The notes below the pieces were generated by a model. The model was not told the DNA's origin and did not search any database. It saw nothing but the letters and a program-made list of their open reading frames with translations. A stretch of 64,000 nucleotides of DNA, taken from assembly GCA_963847965.1 (NCBI GenBank), contig CAWKCG010000006.1:62001-126000 (forward strand), written 5' to 3'. Source of the DNA: Palsa-504 sp963847965 (lineage in GTDB: Bacteria > Actinomycetota > Actinomycetes > Streptosporangiales > Streptosporangiaceae). Below are positions 16,136 to 24,687 of the stretch, in pieces (positions within the stretch are counted from its first letter, which is position 1; the number at the start of each line of letters is the position of its first letter). Position numbers and translations under genes: made by a program.

Positions 16136-18877
16136 TCACTGCTTGTGCTCCTGCTCGACGATGTTGATGATCTCGCTGATCGAGGGGACCTCGCCGTACC
16201 GTCGGCGGATGATGTCGGCGATCAGCCCGGTCCACCCGGTCTGGTGCGAGGCACCAAGCGCCGCACCGTTGTCGCCGTGGAAGTACTCGCCGAACACCAG
16301 GTTGTCCCGCCAGGCGGGATCGTCCTGCAGCAGCGATGTCGACCCGAAGCACGCCCGCCGACCGTCGGGACCGCGGGTGAAGATCGAGATGAGCCGGTCC
16401 TGCAGCTCGGCGGCGACCTTGTCCAGGGTCACCCGGATGCCGGACCCGGCCGGGCACTCGATGGTGAAGTCATCGCCGAAGTACCTGTAGTACCGCTCCA
16501 GGGCGGTGATCACCAGGTAGTTCAGCGGGAACCAGACCGGCCCACGCCAGTTCGAGTTGCCACCGAACATCGGCGTGGTCGACTCGGCGGGCTCGTAGTC
16601 GATGCTTGCGGTGACGCCCTCGACCTGGAGCACGTACGGGTGCTCGCGGTGGTAGGCCGACAGGGACCGCAGCCCGTGCGGAGACAGGAACTCGTCCTCA
16701 TCGAACAGCCTGGTCAGCAGCCGCTCCAGCCGCTGCGGGCCGGCCAGCGACAGCAGCAGCCGCGCATCGCCCGGACGGCCCCGCAGCATGCCCTGTTCAC
16801 GCATCCGGCCGGTGTCGGCCAGATCCTGGCGGCCGAGCAGGTCCGCGAACTGCTTGCCCACGACCAGTGACCGCTCCAGGTCGTGCTCGCGCGCCACCCC
16901 GGCGGCGAGCAGGGGAATGATGCCGACCATCGACCGGACCTTCACCGGGACGGCGGTACCGGACGGCGTCACCAGCCGGTCGTAGTAGAACCCGTCCGTC
17001 TCGTCCCACAGGCCCTGGCTGTCCAGCGCGTCGCGGATGGCCGCGAAGTGCTCGAGGAACTTCAGCACCAGGTCCGAGGTGGGCCGCTGCTGGGACATGC
17101 TCAGCACGGTGGCGATGTTGCCCAGGCTAAGCGCGTAGAAGCCCATCCAGCCGGTGGCGTCGGACTGCTCCAGGATGCCGCCGACGGGCAGCTTGGAGCG
17201 GTCGAGCGGGCCGATGTTGTCCAGGCCGAGGAAGCCACCCTCGTACACGTTCTTGCCGCCCGCGTCCTCGAGGTTGACCCACCACGCGAAGTTGAGGAGC
17301 AGCTTGTCGAACACCCGGCTCAGGAAGTCCAGGTCGCGGCCCTCGTCGACGGTGAACACCTCGAGCGCCGCCCAGGCCTGCACCGGCGGGTTCACGTCGG
17401 AAAAGTTCCACTCGTACGCGGGCAGGGCGCCGTTCGGGTGCTGGAACCACTCCCGGCACAGCACGATCAGCTGGTACTTGGCGAACGCGGGGTCCACGTG
17501 CGCCAGGGCCACGCAGTGGAACGCGAGGTCCCACGCGGCGAACCAGGGGTACTCCCACTTGTCGGGCATCGACATGATGTCGAACGAGTCGAAGTTGCGC
17601 CACTTGGCATTGCGCCCGGTCAGCCGCTCCGCCGGCGGGGTCGGCTGACCCGGATCGCCGTCCAGCCAGCGGGCCACGTCGTAGTAGAAGAGCTGCTTGC
17701 TCCACAGCAGCCCGGCGAACGCCTGGCGCATGACCATGACCTCATCGGAGGTTGCATCGCGGGGCGCCAGCTCAGCGTAGAACTCGTCGGCCTCCGCCCG
17801 CCGCATCGCCATCACCTGCCCGAACTGGTCCCCGAGCGGCGCACCCCCGACCACCCGTGCCGCCGTACCCGCCGCCCGCGGCCGCAGCCGGATCCGCAGC
17901 TCGGCCGACGCCCCCGCGTCCAGCGCCAGCTGGTACCAGAACGCGCATTTGGTGCCCGTCCCAGCCGGGTTAACGGTGGAAGCCCCGCTGACCACGTGGT
18001 CGTTGATCCCGTCCTTCGGGTACGCCGTCACCGGCTTCCCCCCGAACAGCCGGGCCACATTCGTCTCGTTCTCGCAGAACAACGCCGCCGGCAGCGTCCC
18101 GTCCGCCCCGGGACCCGCGAGAAGCTCCATCGCCCCGACGAACGGATGCGTAACATCCACCCCCACCGTCCCAGAAGCAACGGCCGCACCAGCGCCCAGG
18201 ACCGGCTTCACCGAGCCGGAGTCGTCCCCCCAGGACCAGGTGTTGCGGAACCAGGCCGTCGGCAGCACGTGCAGCGTCGAGGCGTCCGGCCCCGCGTTGG
18301 TCACCGAGATCGACATCAGCAGGTCATCCGGCCCCGCTTTGGCGTAGGCCACCTCGACGATCCAGTACCGCCCGCCGTCGAACACCCCGGTGTCGACGAG
18401 CTCGTACTCCGGCTGCAGCCGGTTCCGCGAGGCGTTGACCTCGATCAGCTCCTCGTAGGGATACGCGGCCTGCGGGTAGTGGTACCGCCAGCGGTTCCAG
18501 ACGTGGCTGGGGACGGCGTCCAGGTACCACCAGTACTCCTTGACGTCCTCGCCGTGGTTGCCCTGCTCGCCGGTCAGCCCGAACGCCCGCTCCTTCAGGA
18601 TCGGGTCGCGCCCGTTCCACAGCGCCAGGCCCAGGCAGAACCGCTGCTCGACGTCACAGAACCCGGCCAGGCCGTCCTCGCCCCACCGGTAGGCTCGTGA
18701 CCTGGCCTGATCATGCGGCAGGTAGTCCCAAGCCTGCCCGTCGGGGCTATAGTCCTCGCGGACCGTCCCCCACTGCCGTTCGCTGAGGTAAGGCCCCCAC
18801 CGGTACCAGTCGCCCGCCTGCCGGAGCCCGTTCTCCAGCTTCCCGAATCCCGCCACCCGCTCGCGCTCAGCGCTCAT
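16136..18877 (-). CDS. Glycoside hydrolase family 63-type glucosidase
   Basis: A 913-residue cytoplasmic protein without a signal peptide. The (alpha/alpha)6-barrel part begins after residue about 400 with MPDKWEYPWFAAWDLAFH and YEWNFSDVNPP, typical of bacterial GH63/mannosylglycerate-hydrolase-like enzymes. WDLAFH holds the likely acid Asp, and later PMFGGNSNWRGPVWFPLNY contains the family's conserved Trp/Arg segment. An N-terminal beta-sandwich of about 350 residues precedes it (ending near LRIRLRPRAAG). It should remove alpha-linked glucose or mannose from a small glycoside or glycan; the exact substrate is open. It is convergent with the G6PD-like gene and divergent from the MFS gene. Confidence 0.82.
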   Translation of the reverse strand: MSAERERVAGFGKLENGLRQAGDWYRWGPYLSERQWGTVREDYSPDGQAWDYLPHDQARSRAYRWGEDGLAGFCDVEQRFCLGLALWNGRDPILKERAFGLTGEQGNHGEDVKEYWWYLDAVPSHVWNRWRYHYPQAAYPYEELIEVNASRNRLQPEYELVDTGVFDGGRYWIVEVAYAKAGPDDLLMSISVTNAGPDASTLHVLPTAWFRNTWSWGDDSGSVKPVLGAGAAVASGTVGVDVTHPFVGAMELLAGPGADGTLPAALFCENETNVARLFGGKPVTAYPKDGINDHVVSGASTVNPAGTGTKCAFWYQLALDAGASAELRIRLRPRAAGTAARVVGGAPLGDQFGQVMAMRRAEADEFYAELAPRDATSDEVMVMRQAFAGLLWSKQLFYYDVARWLDGDPGQPTPPAERLTGRNAKWRNFDSFDIMSMPDKWEYPWFAAWDLAFHCVALAHVDPAFAKYQLIVLCREWFQHPNGALPAYEWNFSDVNPPVQAWAALEVFTVDEGRDLDFLSRVFDKLLLNFAWWVNLEDAGGKNVYEGGFLGLDNIGPLDRSKLPVGGILEQSDATGWMGFYALSLGNIATVLSMSQQRPTSDLVLKFLEHFAAIRDALDSQGLWDETDGFYYDRLVTPSGTAVPVKVRSMVGIIPLLAAGVAREHDLERSLVVGKQFADLLGRQDLADTGRMREQGMLRGRPGDARLLLSLAGPQRLERLLTRLFDEDEFLSPHGLRSLSAYHREHPYVLQVEGVTASIDYEPAESTTPMFGGNSNWRGPVWFPLNYLVITALERYYRYFGDDFTIECPAGSGIRVTLDKVAAELQDRLISIFTRGPDGRRACFGSTSLLQDDPAWRDNLVFGEYFHGDNGAALGASHQTGWTGLIADIIRRRYGEVPSISEIINIVEQEHKQ

Positions 18878-18908
18878 GCCCGTCCCCTCTCATCAACCAA
18901 CGGCATTA

Positions 18909-18930
18909 TCCCGAACGGCGGTGGTATCAC
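18909..18930 (+). repeat. Dispersed border motif, copy 2
   Basis: TCCCGAACG, two bases shorter than the other copies, continues with GCGGTGGTATCAC. It lies in the divergent region between the GH63 and MFS genes. Confidence 0.5.
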
Positions 18931-19094
18931 GGCCACGCCACCCTCACCGAGCCCGCGTGGCGTCCGCGCCGCCCGCCAGTTCCAGGACCAAGGCACCTGC
19001 GACTACGCCGAACACCGGCGGTACGCAGCCGACCGGCCATAAGCCGGACCCCGGCCCTCCCGGTCGCGCGCGGCGGGCACTTAGGCTCGGGATC

Positions 19095-20555
19095 ATGGAT
19101 GAGGGCCGGGTGCGCGGGCTATGGGCGCCGCAGCGCCGGGCGCTGACCACGGGTCTGATCCTGACGATCACTTTCGTCGCGTCGGAGTCGCTGGCGGTGG
19201 TCACGGTGATGCCGGTCGTCGCGCGTGACCTCGGCGGGCTGCGCCTGTACGGGTGGGTGTTCAGCGCGTTCATGCTGGCCAGCGTGGTCGGCATCGTGGC
19301 GGCAGGGCGGGAGGCCGATCGGCGCGGCCCCGCGATCCCGTTCGTGGCCGGGGTGGTGCTGTTCAGCTGCGGGCTGGCCATGGCGGGCCTGGCCCCTTCG
19401 ATGGAGGTGCTGGTCGCGGGGCGCGTGCTCCAGGGGCTGGGCGCGGGAGCGGTGTCGCCGGTGGCCTATACCTCGATCGGCCGGAGCCTGGCGGGCCCGC
19501 TCCGGGTCCGGATGATGGCGGTCCTGTCCACCGCCTGGGTCGCGCCGGGCCTGGCCGGCCCCGCGATCGCCGCCGAGGTGGCGCGCCTGTTCGGCTGGCG
19601 GTGGGTGTTCCTCGGCCTGCTGCCGATAGTCCTGGTGGCCGGGTCGATCGCCGTGCCGGCCCTGGTCCGCCTGGGCCCGCCCGAACGCGCCGCGGCGCAG
19701 GAGCACCGGCTGACCGACGGCCTCCGGACCGCCGCGGCCGCCGCGATGATGCTGGGCGGCCTGACGCTGGCCGCCGCCTCCGGCGAGGTTCCGGTCGGAC
19801 TGGCGCTTATCGTGGCCGGCGGGATCGTCGGCGTGCCCGCGTTCCGCCGGCTGGTACCGCCCGGGACCATGGCAGGGCGGCCGGGGCTGCCCGCCACGAT
19901 CGCCAGCCGGGGCCTGCTGACGTTCGCGTTCTTCGGCACGGACGCGTACGTGACCTTGGCCGTCACGGCGGTCAAGCACCGCAGCCCGGTAGTAGCAAGT
20001 ATCGCGGTCACCGGCGCCACGCTGTCCTGGACCGCGGGCGCCTGGGTGCAGGCCCGGCTGAGCGACCGCTGGGAAGGACGCCGCCTCGTGCGCACCGGCC
20101 TGGTGATCGTCCTGGCCGGCATCGCCGGGATGGCCCTGGACCTCCTGTCATCGATGCCGGTCGCGGAGGCCCTGGCGGCCTGGACCGTCGCGGGCCTGGG
20201 CATCGGCCTGGCCTACGCGCCGCTCTCGCTGCTGATGCTGCGGCAGGCCCAGCCCGGCCAGGAAGGCCGCGCCTCGGCCTCGCTGAACCTGACCGACGTG
20301 CTCGGGACCGCGATCGGCATCGGCGTCGGCGGCGCGGCCGTGGCCGCCGAGGCAGGCCGCGACCTGCGCGTGGGCATCTGGGCCGCCTTCGCCGCCGCCG
20401 CGGCGGTCGGGATCCTGGCGCTCGCGGTCACCCGCCGCCTCCCCCCTGGCCCCACGACGGCCCCAGCCGCCGCGCTCGACGGAGCCGATCACCAGCCTCC
20501 TCCCCACCCCACCACCTCGGCCGCGCCGCACGCTGCCCCACCTGCGGTGGATTGA
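19095..20555 (+). CDS. MFS drug/solute efflux transporter
   Basis: A 486-residue membrane protein with about 14 hydrophobic helices. The start of helix 1 reads LILTITFVASESLAVVTVMP. GREADRRGPAIPF in loop 2-3 corresponds to the conserved MFS loop motif A, and GRVLQGLGAGAVSPVAY in TM4-5 is typical of DHA-type exporters. Loop 8-9 also has RLSDRWEGRRLVR. The C-terminus is proline/alanine-rich. The ATG at 19095 is chosen because earlier starts add about 70 residues of non-membrane arginine-rich sequence. Substrate unknown. No regulator is adjacent apart from a possible HTH relic at its 3' end. Confidence 0.8.
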   Translation: MDEGRVRGLWAPQRRALTTGLILTITFVASESLAVVTVMPVVARDLGGLRLYGWVFSAFMLASVVGIVAAGREADRRGPAIPFVAGVVLFSCGLAMAGLAPSMEVLVAGRVLQGLGAGAVSPVAYTSIGRSLAGPLRVRMMAVLSTAWVAPGLAGPAIAAEVARLFGWRWVFLGLLPIVLVAGSIAVPALVRLGPPERAAAQEHRLTDGLRTAAAAAMMLGGLTLAAASGEVPVGLALIVAGGIVGVPAFRRLVPPGTMAGRPGLPATIASRGLLTFAFFGTDAYVTLAVTAVKHRSPVVASIAVTGATLSWTAGAWVQARLSDRWEGRRLVRTGLVIVLAGIAGMALDLLSSMPVAEALAAWTVAGLGIGLAYAPLSLLMLRQAQPGQEGRASASLNLTDVLGTAIGIGVGGAAVAAEAGRDLRVGIWAAFAAAAAVGILALAVTRRLPPGPTTAPAAALDGADHQPPPHPTTSAAPHAAPPAVD

Positions 20556-20697
20556 GCTGCACCTGTCCGCCGGTACCGTCCGCTACCGCGTAGACCACAT
20601 CCGGGCCAAGACCGGATGCCCCCGCCGCGCCAACCTCGTCAAGTTCGCCCTGGGCTTACGGGGCAGTGTGGCTTCCAGGTACCCACGGCACGGTTAG
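20548..20697 (+). pseudogene. Possible LuxR-type helix-turn-helix relic
   Basis: In the frame overlapping the MFS stop, WIELHLSAGTVRYRVDHIRA and then KTGCPRRANLVKFAL are encoded before a TAG. The spacing of LSAGTVRYRVDHIRAKTG resembles the recognition helix of LuxR/FixJ proteins (LS.GTV..H...I..K.G). There is no upstream start or receiver domain, so at most this is a leftover C-terminus. A chance resemblance is possible. Confidence 0.35.
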
Positions 20698-20745
20698 GTG
20701 TGTGGCCTACAAACGGTCCGGTGTAGCCTGCCAGGACGAAACTGG

Positions 20746-21786
20746 TCACCTCGCCGTGGCCGGGATGCCGAAGATCCGTTCGGCGTTGAGGTGGTAGATC
20801 TTCCTCTTGTCCTCGTCGGAGATCTCGGCCTCGTCGAGGAACCGGACCGCGCCCTCGGTGACCTGGTACGGGTAGTCGATCGCGAACATGATGTTGTCCG
20901 CGCCGACCGCCTCGATGCAAAAGCGCAGCACCGGCGCCCAGTTCATGCCGCTGGTCGTGATCGCGAAGTTCCGCTTGAGGTACTCGCTCGGCGTCAGGGA
21001 GAGCGACGGGCGCGTGTTATACGAGGCGCGCACGGGGTGCATGTAGTCGAGCCGGTACATCCAGTACGGCAGCCCCTCGCCCAGGTGCCCGAGGACGATC
21101 CTCAGCCGGGGGAACCGGTCGAACACGCCGCTGCAGATCAGCCGCAGGCCGTGCAGCCCGGTGTCGGCCTGGAACCCCCAGATGCCGGTTTCCAGACCGT
21201 ACTTCTTGAACGCCGCCGCCAGCTGCGCCGCGGGGGAGCGGGGATGGATGTAGATGGGCGCGCCGAACGCCTCGGCGGCCTCCAGGATGGGCCAGAACTT
21301 CTCCTCGTCGAGGTACTCGCTGCCGGTGTGCGAGTTGATGATCACGCCGTTCAGCCCCAGGTCCGTCACCGCGCGCGAGATCTCCTCGGCGGCCGCCTTG
21401 GGGTCCTGGGGCGCGACGGCGGCCAGGCCCGCGAACCGCCCGGGATGCCGACTGATCACCGCCGCCAGCCGGTCGTTGGCCAGCCGCGCGAGCGCTGCCG
21501 CCTCCGCGGCAGGGAACGTCTGCACCCCGGGCGCGGTGAGCGACAGCAGGTGCACGTCCACGCCGTTGGCGTCCATGATCTCCAGCCGCTCGCCGTCGGT
21601 GTCGAGCAGCTGCCGGCGCACCCGCTGCAGCCCGGGGGTGTCCTGGGTGAAGACGAAGTCCCAGAAGTCCTGGTCAGGCTCGGCCGGGTCCGCGCTCGCC
21701 GCCCAGCCGCGCAGCGCCTCGAAGACCTCGGGAACGCTGAACGCCTCCTCGGTCGCGATCCGCCGGTAGGGCCAGGGGAAGCTCAT
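20746..21786 (-). CDS. ACMSD/gamma-resorcylate decarboxylase-like amidohydrolase
   Basis: A 346-residue TIM-barrel protein of the amidohydrolase-2 family. It opens with YRRIATEEAFSVPE, where related decarboxylases have EE.F/H. YIHPRSP (metal His), VLGHLGEGLPYWMYRLD (second His) and MFAIDYPYQ (catalytic Asp) follow. Known relatives decarboxylate dihydroxybenzoates or 5-carboxyvanillate, or hydrolyse related acids. The change of the first metal His (EEHF) to Ala (EEAF) means the exact metal site cannot be assumed. It is the last gene of the nine-gene - strand operon and overlaps E1 beta by four bases, so it probably acts late in the pathway. Confidence 0.8.
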   Translation of the reverse strand: MSFPWPYRRIATEEAFSVPEVFEALRGWAASADPAEPDQDFWDFVFTQDTPGLQRVRRQLLDTDGERLEIMDANGVDVHLLSLTAPGVQTFPAAEAAALARLANDRLAAVISRHPGRFAGLAAVAPQDPKAAAEEISRAVTDLGLNGVIINSHTGSEYLDEEKFWPILEAAEAFGAPIYIHPRSPAAQLAAAFKKYGLETGIWGFQADTGLHGLRLICSGVFDRFPRLRIVLGHLGEGLPYWMYRLDYMHPVRASYNTRPSLSLTPSEYLKRNFAITTSGMNWAPVLRFCIEAVGADNIMFAIDYPYQVTEGAVRFLDEAEISDEDKRKIYHLNAERIFGIPATAR

Positions 21787-22754
21787 GCCCTCACCGCCAC
21801 GACCGAGCGCACCGCGTCAGCGATCTTCGCCTCGTCGGGCAGGATGTAGTCCTCCATCGGCTTGCTGTACGGGACGGTGGCGTCCAGCGCCGTCACCAGG
21901 GCGACCGGCGCCTTCAGGTACGCGAACCCGTGCTCGGCGACCTCCGCAGCGATGACGACCGACGCCGAGGCGTGCCGCGTCGCCTGGTCGACCAGCACCA
22001 GCCGGCCCGTCTTGCGCACCGAGTCCAGGATGGTGGCCACGTCCAGCGGGACCAGGGTCCGCGGGTCGATCACCTCGGCGTCGATCCCCGACGCCGCCAG
22101 CGCCTCCGCGGCCGCCAGCGAGCGGCCCACCATCGCCCCGGTGGCCACGATCGTCACGTCGTCCCCGGCCCGCCGCACGTCCGCCTGCCCGAACGGCACC
22201 AGGTACTCCCCTTCGGGCACCTCACCGGGCTCCAGCGTCAGCAGGTAATGGTGGAAGAAGCACACCGGATTGTCGTCCCTGATGGCCGTGGCCATCAGGC
22301 CCTTGGCGTCGGCCGCGGTGGCGGGCAGCGCCACCTTGAGCCCGGGCACGCCGGTGAACATCCCGTAGATCGACCCGGTGTGCTGCCCGGCCCACCCGGC
22401 CGTGAACCCGTACCCGGCCTTCAGGACCAGCGGGACCTTGACCCGGCCGCCGCTCATGTACCGGAACCGCGGCGCCTCGTTGACCACCTGGTCCATGGCC
22501 ACGAGCATGAACTCGGCCATGTACAGCTCGACCACCGGCCGGTACCCGGCGAGCGCGGCCCCGATCGCCATCCCGATCTCCGCGGTCTCCGAGATCGGGG
22601 TGACGCGGACCCGGTCCGGGCCGAACGCCTTGAGGAACTCGTCGTTCTCGGTGGTCGCGATGTTCTGCCCGAAGTACAGGACGGTCTCGTCCCTGGCCAT
22701 CTCCAAGGCGATGGCCTCGTTGATCGCCGCGATGTAGGGCAGCTGCCTGCTCAT
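21783..22754 (-). CDS. 2-oxoacid/acetoin dehydrogenase E1 beta subunit
   Basis: A 323-residue transketolase-type protein with IGMAIGAALAGYRPVVELYM and MDQVVNEAPRFRYMS near residues 55-95. These are characteristic of pyruvate/acetoin dehydrogenase E1 beta (pyrimidine-binding half of the TPP site). The C-terminal transketolase_C domain starts around DVRRAGDDVTIVATG. It is separated from E1 alpha by 20 bases carrying a strong GGAGGGG RBS. No E2 or E3 gene is present in the operon, so either shared E2/E3 are used or the pair works alone as a TPP lyase/dehydrogenase. Confidence 0.85.
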   Translation of the reverse strand: MSRQLPYIAAINEAIALEMARDETVLYFGQNIATTENDEFLKAFGPDRVRVTPISETAEIGMAIGAALAGYRPVVELYMAEFMLVAMDQVVNEAPRFRYMSGGRVKVPLVLKAGYGFTAGWAGQHTGSIYGMFTGVPGLKVALPATAADAKGLMATAIRDDNPVCFFHHYLLTLEPGEVPEGEYLVPFGQADVRRAGDDVTIVATGAMVGRSLAAAEALAASGIDAEVIDPRTLVPLDVATILDSVRKTGRLVLVDQATRHASASVVIAAEVAEHGFAYLKAPVALVTALDATVPYSKPMEDYILPDEAKIADAVRSVVAVRA

Positions 22755-22774
22755 GGTCGGGACCCCTCCTAGAC

Positions 22775-23809
22775 CTAGGCGTAGACGTGCCGTAGCGCCT
22801 CATCCGGCGCCGGGTAGGGACTGGCCAGGGCGAACTCGACGGCCGCGTGCATCTCCTCCCGGACCGAGGCGGCCATCTCATCGGCCTCTGCCACCCGCAG
22901 AGCGCCCAAAGACACCAGCCGGTCCCGCATCCGCAGCAGGGGGTCGGCGCGCCTGGCCGCCTCGTACTCCTCCGGAGCGCCGAACACCGCGACCGCCTCG
23001 TGCTCGGGAAAGTGCAGCGGGACGCCGGGCGGGGCGATGATGTTGCCGTGCGCGCTCAGCCGGTAGACCTTGGATTCCACCAGGGTCGGGCCGGCCCCGG
23101 ACCGCGCCCGCGCCACCGCGGCGGCGACCGCGCCGTGCACCGACACCGGGTCCCCGCCGTCGACCGTGACCCCCGGCATCGAGAACGCCCGGGCCTTGAC
23201 CGAAAGCGGTTCGCCGGCCGCGGCGTTGGCGTCCTCTTGCTCGACGCGGGTGACCACGTTGTAGGAGTTGTTCTCCAGCACGTAGACGATCGGGAGCTTC
23301 CACAGCGAGGCGACGTTGAGCGCCTCGGCGAACGCGCCCTGCTTGGACGCGCCGTCGCCGAAGAAGCACAGCACCACCTGGCCCTGCCCGCGGATCTGGG
23401 CCGCGTACGCGACGCCGGTCGCCTGCGGGATGCCCTGCCCGACGATCCCTGAGGTGCCAAGGAAGCCGCGCTCAGGGTCGGCCAGGTGCATCGAGCCGCC
23501 GTAACCCCCGCACAGCCCGGTGGCGCGCCCGTAGATCTCGGCCATCATCGCGTTCGGATCGCTGCCGAGCACCAGCGGGTAGCCGTGACACCGGTACGTG
23601 GCCATCACCTGGTCACCCGGGCGCAGCGCGGCCAGCGACCCGGTGATCGACGCCTCCGCCCCGTCGGCCAGGTGGGTGTGGCCGCGGATCACGCCCGGGT
23701 GCTCGGTGAACGTCGCCTTCACGCGCTCCTCGAATTCCCTGATCCGCAGCATCTGCCGGTACATCCAGACCAGGCGCTCACGGTCAGGCTCGGGGACGCT
23801 CTCGCTCAT
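22775..23809 (-). CDS. 2-oxoacid/acetoin dehydrogenase E1 alpha subunit
   Basis: A 344-residue TPP enzyme. The diphosphate/Mg motif runs from FFGDGASKQGAFAEALN to LENNSYNV (GDG...NN), and a GHTHLADGAEASITG substrate loop lies near residue 60. The subunit resembles AcoA more than classical PdhA, but sequence alone does not separate acetoin from branched or unusual 2-oxoacids. It overlaps the HAD gene by four bases. Together with E1 beta it should perform decarboxylation or C-C cleavage with TPP. Confidence 0.85.
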   Translation of the reverse strand: MSESVPEPDRERLVWMYRQMLRIREFEERVKATFTEHPGVIRGHTHLADGAEASITGSLAALRPGDQVMATYRCHGYPLVLGSDPNAMMAEIYGRATGLCGGYGGSMHLADPERGFLGTSGIVGQGIPQATGVAYAAQIRGQGQVVLCFFGDGASKQGAFAEALNVASLWKLPIVYVLENNSYNVVTRVEQEDANAAAGEPLSVKARAFSMPGVTVDGGDPVSVHGAVAAAVARARSGAGPTLVESKVYRLSAHGNIIAPPGVPLHFPEHEAVAVFGAPEEYEAARRADPLLRMRDRLVSLGALRVAEADEMAASVREEMHAAVEFALASPYPAPDEALRHVYA

Positions 23810-24687
23810 CGCACGCTCCCTTCGGAAGCTTCGGAAGCTTCGGAAGCTTCGGACGTAAGGATCGCCAGCAGTTCGTCCACACCCCGGACCCGCAGGTGCG
23901 GCCGGCGCGCGGGAGGCAGGGCGTCGTAGTCGGCCAGGCGGCCGAGGCCCGTGCCGACGGCGACGGCCAGCGCCCGGCCGCGATGCGCCATCGGCACCTC
24001 GAGCGCGGGATCATCGCCGACCACGGCCAGCTTCGCCGGCCGCGCCCCGAGCCGGTCCGCCGCGCTGCGCAGCGCGTCGAGCGACGGCTTGCCCACCACC
24101 CGGAGCCCGCAGCCGGTCAGCGACCTGATCATCGCGGATATCGCCCGGGACGTGCCGAGCGCCCGCCCCCCGTCCACCGCGAAGAAGGGCGTTTCCGAGC
24201 AGCTGTACAGCTTCGCCCCGCCCCAGACCGCGTGGCAGGCCGCCTCCAGCGCGGACATGGTGAACTCGGGGAACCAGCCGACCAGCACGGCGTCCGCCGA
24301 CTTCCCGGCCACCGGCGGTACGACCTCCAGGCCAGCCTCCCGCAGCGGCTCAAACAGCCCGGGCCCGCCCAGCGCCATGACCCGCCGGTACCCATGCCGG
24401 GTGAACATCCGGGCCGCGCTGCTGGCCGGCGTCATCATCGCCTCGTCGCGCACGCCGAACCCGATGCCCCGCAGCAGCGACGCGAAGTGCGCGGGCGACC
24501 GGTTGGTCCCGTTGGTGAAGACCACGAACGGCAGCCCGCGCCCCGCCACCCACCTGGTGATCTCCAGCGCGCCTGGCAGCGGCCGCAGCCCGTGACCCCG
24601 CCGGTCCCCGAGCACCAGCGTGCCGTCCATGTCGAACACGAACCCGCGGACCTCCCGCAGCCGGGTCACCGGATCGGGATCACTCAC
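23806..24687 (-). CDS. HAD-superfamily phosphatase, NagD-like
   Basis: A 293-residue HAD hydrolase. Motif I is GFVFDMDGTLV (nucleophile Asp19, acid Asp21), motif II is VFTNGTNRS, and the Lys is in VGKPSLDAL. Motif III/IV is VVGDDPALEV. The layout, with a central C2-type cap, is NagD/phosphoglycolate phosphatase-like. GTG at 24687 is used: it overlaps the carboxyltransferase stop by eight bases and leaves motif I complete. The C-terminus is a microrepeat tail (SEASEASEASE). In the operon it would remove the phosphate group added by the dikinase-like pair, but the substrate is inferred only from context. Confidence 0.82.
   Translation of the reverse strand: MSDPDPVTRLREVRGFVFDMDGTLVLGDRRGHGLRPLPGALEITRWVAGRGLPFVVFTNGTNRSPAHFASLLRGIGFGVRDEAMMTPASSAARMFTRHGYRRVMALGGPGLFEPLREAGLEVVPPVAGKSADAVLVGWFPEFTMSALEAACHAVWGGAKLYSCSETPFFAVDGGRALGTSRAISAMIRSLTGCGLRVVGKPSLDALRSAADRLGARPAKLAVVGDDPALEVPMAHRGRALAVAVGTGLGRLADYDALPPARRPHLRVRGVDELLAILTSEASEASEASEGSVR
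23821..23853. repeat. 9-bp tandem repeat at the HAD gene 3' end
   Basis: TTCGGAAGC occurs three times in a row, followed by a partial TTCGGA. On the - strand it encodes the SEASEASEASE tail just before the E1 alpha start. Confidence 0.85.
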
